DNA of 64,000 nt, taken from assembly GCA_032358165.1 (NCBI GenBank), contig JAALGY010000053.1, forward strand, positions 2,294,001-2,358,000, given 5' to 3'. Source of the stretch: Diplosphaera chodatii. Its lineage: Eukaryota; Chlorophyta; Trebouxiophyceae; Prasiolales; Stichococcaceae. The translations under genes were made by a program, and so were the position numbers. The notes below the pieces were generated by a model. The model was not told the DNA's origin. It saw nothing but the letters and a program-made list of their open reading frames with translations, and made no database searches. Below, one piece after another: positions 24,801 through 36,234 of this stretch (positions are counted from its first letter, which is position 1; each line of letters begins with the position of its first letter).

Positions 24801-26478
24801 CCTTTCAAGTGGTGTCATTGGCCAATGAGATGACCGAAGAGTGCTGTTTGAGCGGTCCGGGCGCGATCAGGGCCGCGCCAAACCCTACTGCTGTTGAGTC
24901 ATGCTGATGCCCTGCCCTGAAGGCACCCGCAGCCGGGAGGCAGCTGCGCCAGCGACGGTTCGGCAGGCCGGCCAGTGGGCTGCGGGCGCAGAGGCCAGCA
25001 GCGAGGGCTCCGCCTCGCCCGCCGCGGGCCAGTCGCCGCTGGCGTACACAGAGGTTGTTCCAGACGCATTGCTCCTCACGCATGTCGCCCTGCTGCATCT
25101 GGCACTTGCGGGAGGTCATAAGGTCAGCGACAGGACACCACGCCTGTCTGTCCCAAGACTGCCCTGAGTGGGATCACCAGGGTGGCAAGCAGCACATGAC
25201 TGTACGCTGAAAGAGGTGTCGGCATGCGCAGCTCCTGCAAATTCTGGCAGACGTGGCGGACGCAATGGCGTACCTGCACCCCGACATCGTGCACCGCGAC
25301 CTCAAGAGCCAGAACGGTGTGCGTCAACACAACCCTTGCTCGCCTGGGTTCCATACTGATCACACACGTCCCAGCTAGCGCCAACATGACGAGGTTGACA
25401 CGGGCACAGCGCCCACTGTTCTGACAACACCCTCCTGACACCTTGCAGTGCTGCTGGATGCTGAGGGCCGCGCCAAGGTCTGCGACTTTGGCATCGCCCG
25501 CTTCAAGGACCGGTGCGCTGTGGCAGCAGCTGTACGTCTGCATGACTGCCAGTTCGCCACTGCTGCACCACGGATATGAGGTCAGTGCCCTGCTGCAGTA
25601 AAGCAACGCTGTTGCTGTCCTTTCAGAACCTTCATCAGCACCAAGAACACTGTGGCCGGCACACCCTCATACATGGCGCCCGAGATGTTCGAGGGCGGCC
25701 CCGTCACTGAGCTGGTCGACGTGAGTCTGCTGCACGGGCTGAGCATGCTGCACTTCAGCATGCAACTTGCATCGTGTTTGCTGCACTCAAATGACCTAGA
25801 AGCTTCACGCCTGCAGGTCTACTCGTTTGGCGTCCTGATGTGGGAGTGCCTCACAGGTGCCAGATGCCTCAAGTACCCCTTGATGGAACGTAACCGCTTG
25901 CATAGGCACTGTTTGGGCGGACACTGACTGTACAGTCATGTGCTGCAGGCAAAGTGCCTTGGGGCCAGCTGGTCAACCCGATGCAGGTCATCTACGTGGT
26001 GGGCGTCTTGGGTGACAGGTGCACATGTGGCATTTTGTCAGCATGCTGGTCCCTCTGCAACACGAGAGCTGCTGCGAAAGAAGCATCTGCTGGAGGGCTG
26101 ATTGCAGCAGAGTTGGCTGGTGCTGGTCATTCATGTTGGTGCACACCGCCTCTGCAGGCTGCCGGTGCCACAGAACGCTCCGCCGCCGCTCGCGCGGCTG
26201 CTGCGGGCGTGCTGGCAGGAGGACCCAGCGGCGCGGCCCGCCTTCAAGGACATCCTGTCTGTGCTGAAGGTCTTGTCGCCCACACAGTTTTTCACCCACA
26301 ACATGCCAAAGGGCTGCTGCCGTGCACATGTTGCCAGCATCGGCAGTCTCACACTGTTCACTGGCACATTGTGCAACATATCAAATGGCAGGTGCTCAAG
26401 CATCTCGTTTGTCTGCTGCTGCAGGCTGAGCAGGAGCGGTGCTGGCAGCAGCGGCGCAGGACGCTGTCGACAGAGTGA
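18882..26478 (+). CDS. Receptor-like protein kinase: signal anchor, CBM-like ectodomain, Pro-rich stalk, TM helix, TKL/Raf-like kinase
   Basis: Start ATG 18882; early exons 18882-19091, 19184-19354, 19474-19558, 19663-20585, 20719-20963 and 21120-21305 join in phase. A hydrophobic leader (WLWTACLSIFTASLLHG) is followed by a beta-rich segment (VVFRVADAGSRTLLAGIQLT, then GLAGWTLTFNYNASAV) resembling a CBM2-type cellulose-binding module, a PAPAPEP-rich stalk, and a TM helix assembled across an intron (GIALGVLF/GALAAIVLVMLLC). A long Ala/Pro-rich cytoplasmic linker leads to the kinase: P-loop GSGAFGSVYRG (about 23940), VAVKVM (about 24125), HRDLKSQN (about 25295), CDFGIARF (about 25480), MAPEMF (about 25675), YSFGVLMWECLTG (about 25822), and final exon AEQERCW..LSTE ending at TGA 26476-26478. 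All catalytic residues are present, so activity is expected. TKL (Raf/MAPKKK-like) is the best group; the CBM assignment is tentative. Several linker exons between 21.5 and 23.9 kb are uncertain. Confidence 0.8.
24576..24734 (+). repeat. Tandem partial duplication of a kinase-domain exon segment
   Basis: A segment of about 55 bases encoding ELAEGSLHARLHPHGAG (from 24576) recurs 104 bases downstream (from 24680) as ELAEGSLYARLHPHCAG with only a few substitutions. It corresponds to the hinge/alpha-D region of the kinase. Both copies keep the frame open locally, but only one is needed for a normal kinase fold. Confidence 0.85.
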
Positions 26479-27460
26479 CCGGCTGACAGCTGCGCTGCCA
26501 TCCTTCAGCAGCTCATGATGCCAGCCGCAACTGCTGCCATCTGAACTGGGGGGCTTAGCAGGGCAATTGACCATCGACGGCATTGAACACCGCAAATGCT
26601 TACGGTACTGCTGTTTGCGGCTCACCCTGTTGTTGAGTATTGGGTGTCACATCGTCTTACAACCGATGCTGCGACTACCGTACCATACAATTTCTCACCG
26701 GCAGTTGACTAGTGTCCTCCACAACACGACGAGGAATCTGCTTGGTCCCACATAGGATAAGCCCGACCACACCGTCAAACTCCGCTCCAGCGCTATCCCT
26801 CCAGCATCCAAATGTACAACCAAACGGCCAGGTCATATCAACAATGTGAGCAGTCAAGATCCTCACAATCCAAAATTGTGGCCCTGTGCAGCGCAAACAC
26901 AATCGCGCGCGGCCTGTGCTAGCAGCTGTGTCTAGCCTCCGACTCCAACTCGTCCAAATGCAGCTACCGAGCAACACATCTCGAATGTCGTGTTGTACCG
27001 TACACCAAACTGCGCTCCGAAAGCACGACGTCCCCAAACGTGTCACCCCTGAGTGTGTCTGTGTGTCAAGCCTCGCAAGACTCTGTTCGGGTCTAACCCG
27101 GCAACCCTCGCAACGATAGGACGATACTCGCAGTTTCGATCAACATTTGCGCTGTCCTCTCAGGCTGTACTGCTGTCAAAGTTGAAGATACTGTCCGGTC
27201 GCGTCTGCGCTCCGCAGCTGCCTGCTAGACTGCAGGACAGCAGCACTGGCGAATCAAGCCTGCCCAGCGCTGCGCGTGCGTCGACTGCTACACAACAGGA
27301 CGCTGCTCCGCTGCACCCTGCCTCGCCTGCAGCTGCTGCGAGGCGGCACCCTGCTGCGCCAGCCATCGCCCACGCCCGCCGACACTTTCAATTCCACCAG
27401 GCCAGACGCCGCTGACCAACATCGCACATACTGACCATGCGTCGACTTGCCGGTCAGCGG
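26479..27460. other. Convergent intergenic region
   Basis: This holds the 3' ends of the receptor-like kinase (plus) and the NLP-like gene (minus, stop at 27461). It is more AT-rich than the flanks, and no coding exon, RNA gene or repeat was recognised. A TTACA (TGTAA on minus) at about 26655 is too far from the NLP stop to be a convincing polyadenylation signal. Confidence 0.5.
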
Positions 27461-29208
27461 TCAGCCGACATTCATGTCGGCCAGCGAGTCGAGGCGCCGT
27501 ATGCTGGCGGTGCGCTGCATGGACAGCCTGCGCTGCAGGGGGGGCTGCGCGGACGGCGTGCCCGGCGAGTCCGGCCGGCTGCTGCCGCTGGACGAGGAGT
27601 AGCTGCCGGCGGCGCACCCCGCCATCATGTGCGACGCAGGCGGGCACCTGATGCTGCCGGGGATGCATTGCGGCAGCCCAGATGGCGGCGCGGTGCTCGC
27701 GCTGTGCAGGTGGCGCTCCAGGGGGGGCAGCGACCGGGGGCTGTCAATGCTGGCGCGCGTCCGCACATGCGGCGGCGGCAGCGGCCGCGGGCTGTCCATG
27801 CTGGCGCGCAGCAGCGCCGGCGGCGGCAGCTGGTAGTTGAACGACGCAAAGGGCGACGGGGCCGTTGGGACTGCAGACGGGTGCGTCGCCGGCTTCCCGA
27901 GCGACAGCTGGAACTGCGTGAGCAGGTCGCAGGCGTGCGAGATGACGTTGGCGACGAGCGCGGACGTCGCGAACGCCGACATCATGACCTCCAGGCACGC
28001 CACGACGCCCGCCTCCGGCTGCCGCAGGTCGTACACCGGGATGTAAGCCAGCTCCGCCACACGGTCCGTCATGTTGTCGTCGAGCTTGCTGCGGGGGTGG
28101 ACGGAGGTGGGGATGATCGCCACGTTCTGCACCACCGCCAGCGCGCCGGAGCTCCACACCTTGCCCAACATGCCGATGGCGGACCGCACGATGCCGCTCT
28201 CGCAGCAGGCTGCTCGGAAGGGCGCAAGCGCTGGGTCGCTCAGGCTGGCGCCCATCGGCTGCGTCCGGAAGACTGTGGTGCCCGACTTGGCCGCCGACAC
28301 GCCGGCCCAGCGGCCGTCCAGGCACGACGTCCACACCTGCAGGCAGTCGTATGCTTTTGGATGACTCGGACGCAATGGGGGCAGCCAAAGGGGGATGTGC
28401 GGCAGCAACTGCCCAGCTGTCTTGGGTGGGATGGGACCACCCCCGTCTCCCAGCCGCACCGGCCTGTCCGGTCCCGGTACCCCACGGGCGGAGCATGAGC
28501 GTTCTTCTGACGACAACTTGCAGGCACCGCCACGGTGAGTCGTGACGCCGAGTGCGTCAGCAAGGCTGACCGCGGCCCGATACTTCGGGACACTTTTCAC
28601 ACGGCGAGATATTTGCGCCAAAAGAGCTGCGGCACAGTGATCTGCCTGCGCAGCTGCCCTGCGCCGCCTCAAGCAGATCATGCGGAGCTGCTTGGGGCTG
28701 CGACGTCGGCAGCGGGATCGGGTGTGAACGCCTCACACGCACGGCCATTTCTGGACCGTCCAGGCGTGCCCAGAGGCCCTCGTCAGACAGCTGTGGAAGC
28801 GGGGGTTCGGTGCCGCCTGCCGTCTTGAACGCCGGGCTTTGAGCTGAAAACAGCTCTAAACATGCGTGCTGGGAACGCCGGGCCGCAGGCGGTGGACACT
28901 CATGAATTCAGAGCTGGCAGTATCACTGAATCGAGTTTGTGAGCTCGAGGGTGGCAGCTTGACAGGCCCACCTGCACCAGGGCGAGCGTCCCGGGCGTGA
29001 AACGCTGCGCCAGGGCTCCTGGGATGCAGCTGAGCCGGGAGGCAAGAGGCAGGCTGCGCAGGTCCACGCTGTTGCCGGAGGAGTGCGGATGTGAAGCCCG
29101 GCCAACGCCGGGGCTGCTGAGCAGCAGCTGCTGCGGGCCCAGCTGCCGCGTCTCGAACACCTGCTGCGCGCTGGCCATCATGGTGGCTGCCATTGCGGGC
29201 GCCAACAC
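27461..29208 (-). CDS. NIN-like protein (NLP) GAF-type sensor domain, no RWP-RK domain
   Basis: Two exons join in phase 0: 29208-28972 (MLAPAMAATMMASAQQVFET...TLALVQ) and 28336-27461 (VWTSCLDGRWAGVSAAKSGT...). The second exon has the NLP/NIT2 N-terminal signature: VWxxxxxG, then GMLGKVWSSGALAVVQNVAI followed by PRSKLDDN, then AELAYIPVYDL and GVVACLEVMM. In NLPs this GAF-like region precedes an RWP-RK DNA-binding domain and is the nitrate-responsive part. Here it is followed only by a Ser/Pro/Arg-rich tail with repeated SMDSPRPL/SIDSPRSL-type motifs and a stop after LDSLADMNVG. The protein is about 370 aa and ends without RWP-RK or PB1. It could be a stand-alone regulator or a truncated paralogue. 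An internal Met (MAATMMASAQQ) is an alternative start. Confidence 0.65.
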
Positions 29209-29422
29209 ACTTGAAGGCCGGGAGGCACTTAACTGCGGCTACGTGAAGGAAAGGACGGCAGCACGGCGCTGGCTGCTAACAGGGCCGGGCAGGCTGCGGA
29301 AGGTGCCTGTACAGGTGCAACAGTGACACGCTGCCCTACAATTGTGACGTCTGCAGCCGCGGCGATCTCTGCGGCCGACCTGCGCAGCCGGGCGATCAAT
29401 GGTGGACAAAAGATCTGGCTGG

Positions 29423-29432
29423 TTTAGGGTTT
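29423..29432. promoter_or_regulatory. Telo-box-like element upstream of the NLP-like gene
   Basis: TTTAGGGTTT (AAACCCTAAA on the minus strand) matches the plant telo-box. It lies about 215 bp upstream of the NLP-like ATG and about 310 bp beyond the stop of the neighbouring aldo-keto reductase. It is directly followed by TTACA (29431-29435), which on the minus strand is TGTAA, the chlorophyte polyadenylation signal, and may serve the reductase. Confidence 0.35.
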
Positions 29433-29738
29433 ACAATAAGACTGTTTCGACTCGGTGTGCTCAACTCTGCCTTTCACGAAGCAAGTGTCAGTGTTCTCGA
29501 CTGCACAGCACCAAAGCAAGCCGGCCGACATGAAAGCTGCAGAATCATGCAGCAAGCAAACTACACACGTAGGAGCAGCAAGGTGCAATATCACCACTGG
29601 TTGCAAATCACACCCGCGCGCTGTCTTTCATCGAATCCTGCAGTGTTGGAAGGTGTCACCAAGTCCTGTGCATCCATTGTTGAGCTGTCATCACTTCCCC
29701 TCAACCCGAAGCTCAAATGTGACGTTCACAGGCGAGGC

Positions 29739-32700
29739 TCAGGCTTTGACGGCCTTGCGGCTGTCGTGTGCGATGGCCATGTGCGCCTCTGGGTACCTGC
29801 ATGTCAAACAGCAGCCGATGCATCACAGCGTATGGCCAGATGCCCATGCGTGACACACGAAGCCCGAACGCCTTTCTGCAGCATGGCGGGAACGCTGACC
29901 TGTCGCCGACGGCGGCGTCCATGTGGAAGAAGGACGACAGCTCATCCAGGTCGGCCTTGGAGATGCGCTGGCTCAGCTCGAAGCCGCCCACATTCTCCTC
30001 CAGCCGCTTGATCTGCTTGGTGCCCTGCGGTGGAATGGGAACCGCTGGTAAGCTGTGTGCGTCGTGCGAGTCACTCGCAGTGCAGGTCGCAGCAGCTGAT
30101 GCTGCATGCATGGTCCGTGTCAGCACACAGAGCACGCAGAAAGCTGCAAGTCACACCGGGATTGGGAAGACGTCATCGCCCTGCGCACATGAGATACCAC
30201 CAAGTCAGATCAATGTGACAACATGTGTCAAGTTTGGTGGGAGGCCCTGAACTGCAGCAGCTGTTTTGCCGCACCTGTGCATGCAGCCAGGCAAGGGCGA
30301 CCTGCCCAGTTGTCGCATCGTACTTCTTAGCAATGTCCTCCACTCTGTGCACCAGCTCGATGTTCTGCACGCAGCACAGCGGGCAACACATTTGCTGGCG
30401 CCGCTTCGCACCTCGTCTACCATGTCACTCGTATGCAACCTACGTAACGGGTGAGACGGACAACATAGCGTTTACAACCACTTTGCTCTGTGCAACAACA
30501 TGTAGGTGGCAGCCACCTTTGGAAAGTTTTCTCGCGAGAAGCGTGGTGCGTGCTTGCGGAAGTCGTCCTGCAGTGTGTCGAATGCAGCGCTCAGCTTGCA
30601 GATCACTCAACAATTCCAGTGCAGTGCTGCTCGGAACAGTGGACCCGCACGCTTGGCACCAGATCCGTCATGCAGCTCACATCTGGGATGTCGTCATAGG
30701 ACTTGATCTGGCCGGTCAGGAAGCCGCGCCCCAGCGGGGAGTAGCACACGATGCCGATGCCCAGTTCTCGGCACACGGGGATCACGTCCGCCTGCAGGAT
30801 CAACCAAGGCATGAAGCTAGTGAGTGCCTGGGGTGTGGCGCAGGTGCACAACAAAGCTGTTTGATACAAGCAGAAGTGCGAGTGGCTGCTTCACAGGGCA
30901 GCTGGTCGCCGCCCGTAGAGAAGATTCTCGCATTTGCGGGCCAGCTGTGAGCATGTCGGCATGCGAAAAGAGGACCGCACCTCTGCTGAGCGCTCCCACA
31001 GGCTCCACTCCAGCTGCACCGCGCTGATGGGGTGCACCGCGTGCGCCTTGCGCAGGTTCTCGGGGCTGACCTCGCTGAGGCCCAGGTACTTCACCTTGCC
31101 CGCCTTCACCAGCTCCTGCATGCCAGAAGCCCTACACTGGTCGGCCTCCCCATCAACTGAATACATGATCACTCACGCCGCGCACCTGGACCCTCTGCAT
31201 GCAGCAGCAGTTCCCCAACATCAATGGGCTGGACTTGGTCCGGACTGGCGCACCAGTATCCCGATCAAGCAGCTACAGCTGCACTGGGTTGCAACTGCAC
31301 TGGAGCTGCGGGGTTGTCGATCCCCGTACCTCTCCCAAGCTAGGAGCGTAGTTATACAGTGATTACGTGATGCAAATGCCATCAGAGCACGATGTATAAA
31401 GGTACGCACCGCCATCGCCTTGACGGTCTCCTCGATGGGGACCTGCGTTGGCACATCCAGGACAGATTGGCCTGCAGTCAAGACCGGTGCTCCACACCTG
31501 CCAGCATTCACTTGTTGTGTGACCAGTGGAGTATATGAATGTAACCACCATCACCATCACCATCACCATCACCTTGGGGTCGGTTCTGTGCTGGTAGTAC
31601 AGGTCGATGGTGTCGATGCCCAGGTCCTTGAGCGACTTGGCGCACGCCTCCCTGAGGACAAACCCTCAAATGTGGTAAAACCCTAAAACTCCCGACGCCC
31701 ATGCACCTTGCTCATAGGCAGCGCTGCAGCGCCGCGAGGCAGCAAAGGTGTAGCTCAGAAGCAGCTCATAAGCAGCGCGATCATGGCAGTGCAGCCCGCA
31801 GCTCGCAGCCTGGGCAGTTGCTGTACCCTGTGTTGCCAACACCCACCGGACATGCTCGGGATCACCGCGCACGCCCCATTCGCCGTCCTTGCCGATTACA
31901 TTTGCAAACTGCCAGAAAGTCACGGTGAGCAGGTCAGCACTCGAGCGTCGGCACTCGTGCAGCGTCTTCATGGGATCAAATGCGCTGGGCCCACACCCAC
32001 ACATGTTGCTTGCATGCACAGCCGACCGCAGCCATTCGCCCCACACCTTGGTGGCAACGAAGAACTGGTCCCGCTTGCCCTTGAGCGCCTTGGCTGCGGA
32101 CAGAAGGGCCAGCAGGTCCGGGTTTCGAATCCTCCAATTGGTGTGACACACAGATCCTCCCACACAGCAGCAGCCAGGTCAGGCGTGCAGGACCTCACCG
32201 AACAGTTGCTCATTCTTGCCCAGGCCGTACACGTCTGCGGTGTCGAACATGGTCACGCCCAGCTCCACGGCACGATCGATGGTCTTGAGGCTTTCCTCCT
32301 CCGGCTGCGCCTCTGTTGTGTAGAACGCGGACATGCCCTGCCACATACGCAGGACCGCAGTCGGACGGTGGTGCGTGTGACCATGCGAGACGTTATGCTG
32401 CTCGCACGCCATCACACAGACCTTCAGCTCTTCAGCTTGGCAAGTAGTAGCTACTTCCCAGTCAAGGACATGCCGCTCACCATGAGGCCCAAGCCCTGGG
32501 CAGATGCCTCCGCACCCTGTGCAAACTCACAGCCAGATCACTTCAGCACTCCTATATGGACGTCACGACCGTGCCGATCCGGTCACACAGTGTCCAGCTA
32601 ACGGCAGAGTGCATGCATGCATGCCCTGGCAGACATGACGCTCAACAGTGCAAGGACTTGCAGAATGTTTGCAACGTGGGAAGACGCCGTGAAGAGGCAT

Positions 32701-32765
32701 GCAATGCAGTGAGACTTGAAAAAGGTCACCTGGGATCCGAGCTTCCTGATGGGCAGCGGCGCCAT
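29739..32765 (-). CDS. Aldo-keto reductase (AKR13/IN2-2-like)
   Basis: Short exons begin at ATG 32765 ([12 protein letters not shown]) and join in phase to [18 protein letters not shown]. Landmarks in order: [20 protein letters not shown] (catalytic Asp and Tyr), FFVATKVW (catalytic Lys), [19 protein letters not shown] (catalytic His), [100 protein letters not shown], and a final short exon ([18 protein letters not shown]) ending at TGA 29739. The full TIM-barrel tetrad is present, so it should be an active NADPH-dependent reductase; substrate unknown. The family includes plant auxin-induced IN2-2/PCNT115-type proteins. It is divergently paired with a paralogue starting at 33172. Confidence 0.9.
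31546..31573. repeat. (CATCAC)n microsatellite in an aldo-keto reductase intron
   Basis: About four and a half ACCATC units lie in an intron immediately beside the LYYQHR exon of the minus-strand reductase. In the plus frame they would encode a His run, but no plus-strand gene is present here. Confidence 0.8.
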
Positions 32766-33171
32766 CGTGTGCTGCACCTCCTCCTCACGTCAGGGGATGA
32801 TCTGTCAGCAAAATGTGCAGATGGGCGCAGGCCGCGGCTGTACTATGTCAGAGTAGGATTGCTGGACAAGATGCAAACGCTGCGAGTGAAGCAAGTCAAA
32901 GCCGCGCCGGCAGATATGGTTGTCGCAGCGGTGGTGTGCACATTGTCATGCTTCCAGGAAGCCGCCAGGTCAGCATGACTAACCGTGTCGCCCGAACTCC
33001 GAAACCTTGCGCCATGCGGCGCGGCTTTCGATGCATGGTTGCGGCAGCCGCCGGCGGATCACGAAACCACATTCGATATTTTGCAACAAAACTGCAGACG
33101 GCATCCGATTGCGGCCATTCTCTCTTCACAACTCACAGTCTTCGAGTCCGTCAAGTGTGCAGAACGCAGCG
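32766..33171. promoter_or_regulatory. Shared divergent promoter of two aldo-keto reductases
   Basis: The 406 bp between the two start codons must contain both promoters. No gene, TATA box or obvious symmetrical operator-like element was recognised. Confidence 0.5.
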
Positions 33172-35723
33172 ATGGCACTCCCAACTCGGCCGCTCGGCAG
33201 CCAGGGCGCACAGAGCAGCGCGCAGGGTTTCGGATGCATGGGTGCGAAATGATTCGATGAGGTCTCTCGTCGTCGAGCGTGATGTGCCAAGCATGCAATA
33301 TGTCCGCAGCAGCTCGGTCATCACAATGTGCAAAGCTGACACCGGCCCCTCTCAGCATAGGAGACGCAGCCGTGCTGTGAAGCACTTCAGCTGCATGTCC
33401 TCAACACTGTCCCTTACGCCGCCATTGCCGCTGCTGTGCAAGCTGTGGCCGCACTTAAGGCCATGCACTTCTGCTTTGTTGTATATGACATGTGCACGTT
33501 CTCAGCCATCCTAGCTACTGGTTTGCAGGACTCTCCATCGCGTACACGACGGGCGGCGAGACCACGGAGGCGGAGTGCCTGGCCACGGTCCAGCGCGCCC
33601 GCGAGCTGGGCGTGACGATGCTGGACACCGCAAACGCCTACGGCTTCGGCGCCAATGAGCAGCTGCTGAGTGAGCTGTGCTCACGGCGTGGTGACCCTCC
33701 TTGACGGCCTGTGATTTGATTTGATGTTGGATGATTCCCGCACCTCATGTGGACGATCCACTGTCGCAGGCAAAGCGCTGAAGGACCACCGCGACGCCTT
33801 CTTCCTTTCGACAAAGTTCGCTTTAGTGATGTCAGAGGGGAACTTTGGCATCCGGGGAGATCCTGAGCATGTCAGGTGCGTTTCGACATCCCCTTTGACG
33901 GTCGACACTTCTTGCGGTGTCCATGCAAGGCCAGCATACTGTCCATTGCCGTGAATGTGTTATACTGCCTCCGCAGGGAGGCTTGCGACAAGTCGCTGCA
34001 GGACCTCAACATCGACACGATCGACCTGTACTACCAGCACAGGGTGGACCCCAACGTCGCCATCGAAACGAGTGTTGCGACCATGGCAGTGCGTCACCAC
34101 CACCTTGCAACCCGTTTCCGCCAACGCAGAACCAGAGCACTTTTGGGTGGCCTCACCATTGGGTGCGCGCAGCTGCTGTGCGCATGCGCTTCACAAATTG
34201 CAGGCATGCCAGGGTACGCATTTGATAGACGATCAGCGGTCCCCACCAAGGCCGCCGGATGCAGGAGCTGGTGAAGGAAGGCAAGGTTAGGTACCTGGGC
34301 CTGAGCGAGGTGACAGCGGAGGAGATCCGGGCGGCGCACGCGGTGCACCCCATCACCGCCGTGCAGCTGGAGTGGTCTCTGTGGGAGCGTGGTGCGGAGG
34401 TGAGGGGCTGGCAGCACCCAGCAGCAGAGCGTTCAGCAGCTCAGGTGTTGGCGTTTTGTACGGACAGTGGACTCGATGGTTGATCTAAGGGCCTTTGTAT
34501 GGTACACGCCCGGACTCTGTGCACCAAGGCAGCACCAGTCACCCACTGTCGTTGTGGTCGCTGCGAGCAGGCAGACGTGATCCCCGCGTGCCGAGAGTTG
34601 GGCATCGGCATCGTGGCGTACAGTCCACTGGGCCGCGGCTTTCTGACAGGCGAGTAACCTTGTGCCCATCAGCATGCCGCCTGCCTATCCGGAGGCTGCT
34701 TCTGCCGAGAGCCTCACAGTAGGAACTGCCCGGCTGACATCTGTGCATCCCTGGGTGCAGGCCAGCTCAAGAGCCACGACGACCTGCCAGATGATGGTAC
34801 AGCCTTGCTGGCCCTGCTTCGCAATTGAAGCTCTCTATGTCAGCAGTCGGCCGCACAGTTCGACACGCGAAGCTTGCGCTTGAATACTTACACTGAGCTG
34901 TGTACCCTGCGCTGCAGATTTCCGCAAGCACACGCCCCGCTTCTCCAAGGAGAATTTCGCCAAGGTGGGCACCCTGGACGCAGTGTTGCTTCTTGATGCC
35001 AAGAGCTGGAGACAGGGTCGTGCCTGATGGGTCCTTGCCTGACTAAGTTGTGTCCTCTGTGCAGAACATCGAGCTGGTGCACAAGGTGGAGGCCATTGCA
35101 GCGAAGCACGGCGCCACGCCCGGGCAGATCGCGCTGGCGTGGCTGCATGCTCAGGTGACCCTTGCAGTATGTCATCCGAACCCCGCCCCTCATGTGCAGG
35201 ACGTCAATCGCCTCTTCTGTGCAAGCGGTTAGATCAGAGTTCTATTCCGCTTCATGCAAGGCTGACACATTTTTAGTGACCACAGACCTGGCATGTGCGC
35301 AGGGCCCTGATGTGTTCCCGATCCCCGGCACCCGGCGCAGCGACCGGCTGGAGGAGAACGTGGCGGCGTTCGCCCTGAGCGAGAAGCTCACCAAGCAGGA
35401 CCTCGAGGAGCTGGAGGCCTGCTGCCCGGTGGGCGCCGCCGTCGGCGACAGGTCTGTCGAAACACCATGTACCTATCTGATGGTGAACAGACAATAGCTG
35501 GCGATGGCCATGTTCTGCTTCGAGAGGTCTGCACAGGAACCACTGTTTTGGTCGGAGTCGCCGCTGATCATGCACTCTACGACAGGCATTCATACTAACA
35601 TCCTCGTCCATTGCATCCTGCATGCGGAGCTCGCATTGAACCCTGTTGCTTGCACATGGCAGGTACCCGGCGGCCTTCATGACCAGCACTTTCGACAAGG
35701 GAGAAAGAGGGCGCAAGGCATGA
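33172..35723 (+). CDS. Aldo-keto reductase (AKR13/IN2-2-like), paralogue
   Basis: Start ATG 33172 ([20 protein letters not shown]) joins to [17 protein letters not shown] from 33530. Landmarks: [175 protein letters not shown], and final exon [20 protein letters not shown] ending at TGA 35721-35723. The catalytic Asp, Tyr, Lys and His are all present. Exon positions and phases mirror the minus-strand neighbour, so the pair arose by an inverted duplication. Substrate unknown. Confidence 0.9.
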
Positions 35724-36234
35724 GGAGGGCACAAGATGATCTTCATGGCCGCCCACAATGAAGCGCAACTTAGGCGTCACTACACAGGCACTGGCACCAG
35801 AAGTCTGATGAAGTATGCAATCCAAGGAAAAACTTGTGAAGTTCCTGGTCTGTCGTGAGACAGCAGCAGCGCGCACACTGGCATTGCGTACTGCACCGTA
35901 AACTCTGTTGCAGCATACACGTGAGCCCCGGACCAATGCCAATATTATGAACCGTTGATATATTCAGATTGGAAGACCGTACCCAATGTTGACATGTAAT
36001 ACATATACAGACAAGATAAGGCAGCTTGCACACTGTGCATGCACCTCCAAGCTGCGTGCATGAATCCCATTTTTGGTACAATGAAGGCTGCTCAGCCCTA
36101 GGCTAGGAATTGCAAATCACCTGAGTACAGAGATTACGTGCAGCCCATGGCGCCCTGTACAGTGTGCTTATGCAGCACATACAAATGTTGTCTTGGAGCC
36201 ACCGCAACCCGTAGGCTGGTGCGCGCATCGTTTG
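35724..36234. other. Convergent intergenic region
   Basis: This holds the 3' UTR of the plus-strand reductase and of the minus-strand kinesin. It is AT-richer than the flanks with no supported coding exon. Confidence 0.5.
35995..35999 (+). terminator. Candidate polyadenylation signal (TGTAA)
   Basis: TGTAA, the usual chlorophyte polyadenylation signal, lies about 270 bp after the stop of the plus-strand aldo-keto reductase, in an AT-rich stretch. Confidence 0.4.

Noticed and set aside
31540..31580. His-rich reading frame from the CATCAC repeat
   Set aside because: It is a simple repeat in an intron of a minus-strand gene; the plus frame has no support.
32105..32135. tRNA-like B-box (GGGTTTCGAATCC)
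   Set aside because: It has an extra base in the T loop, no matching A-box or acceptor stem at the right distance, and lies between exons of the aldo-keto reductase.
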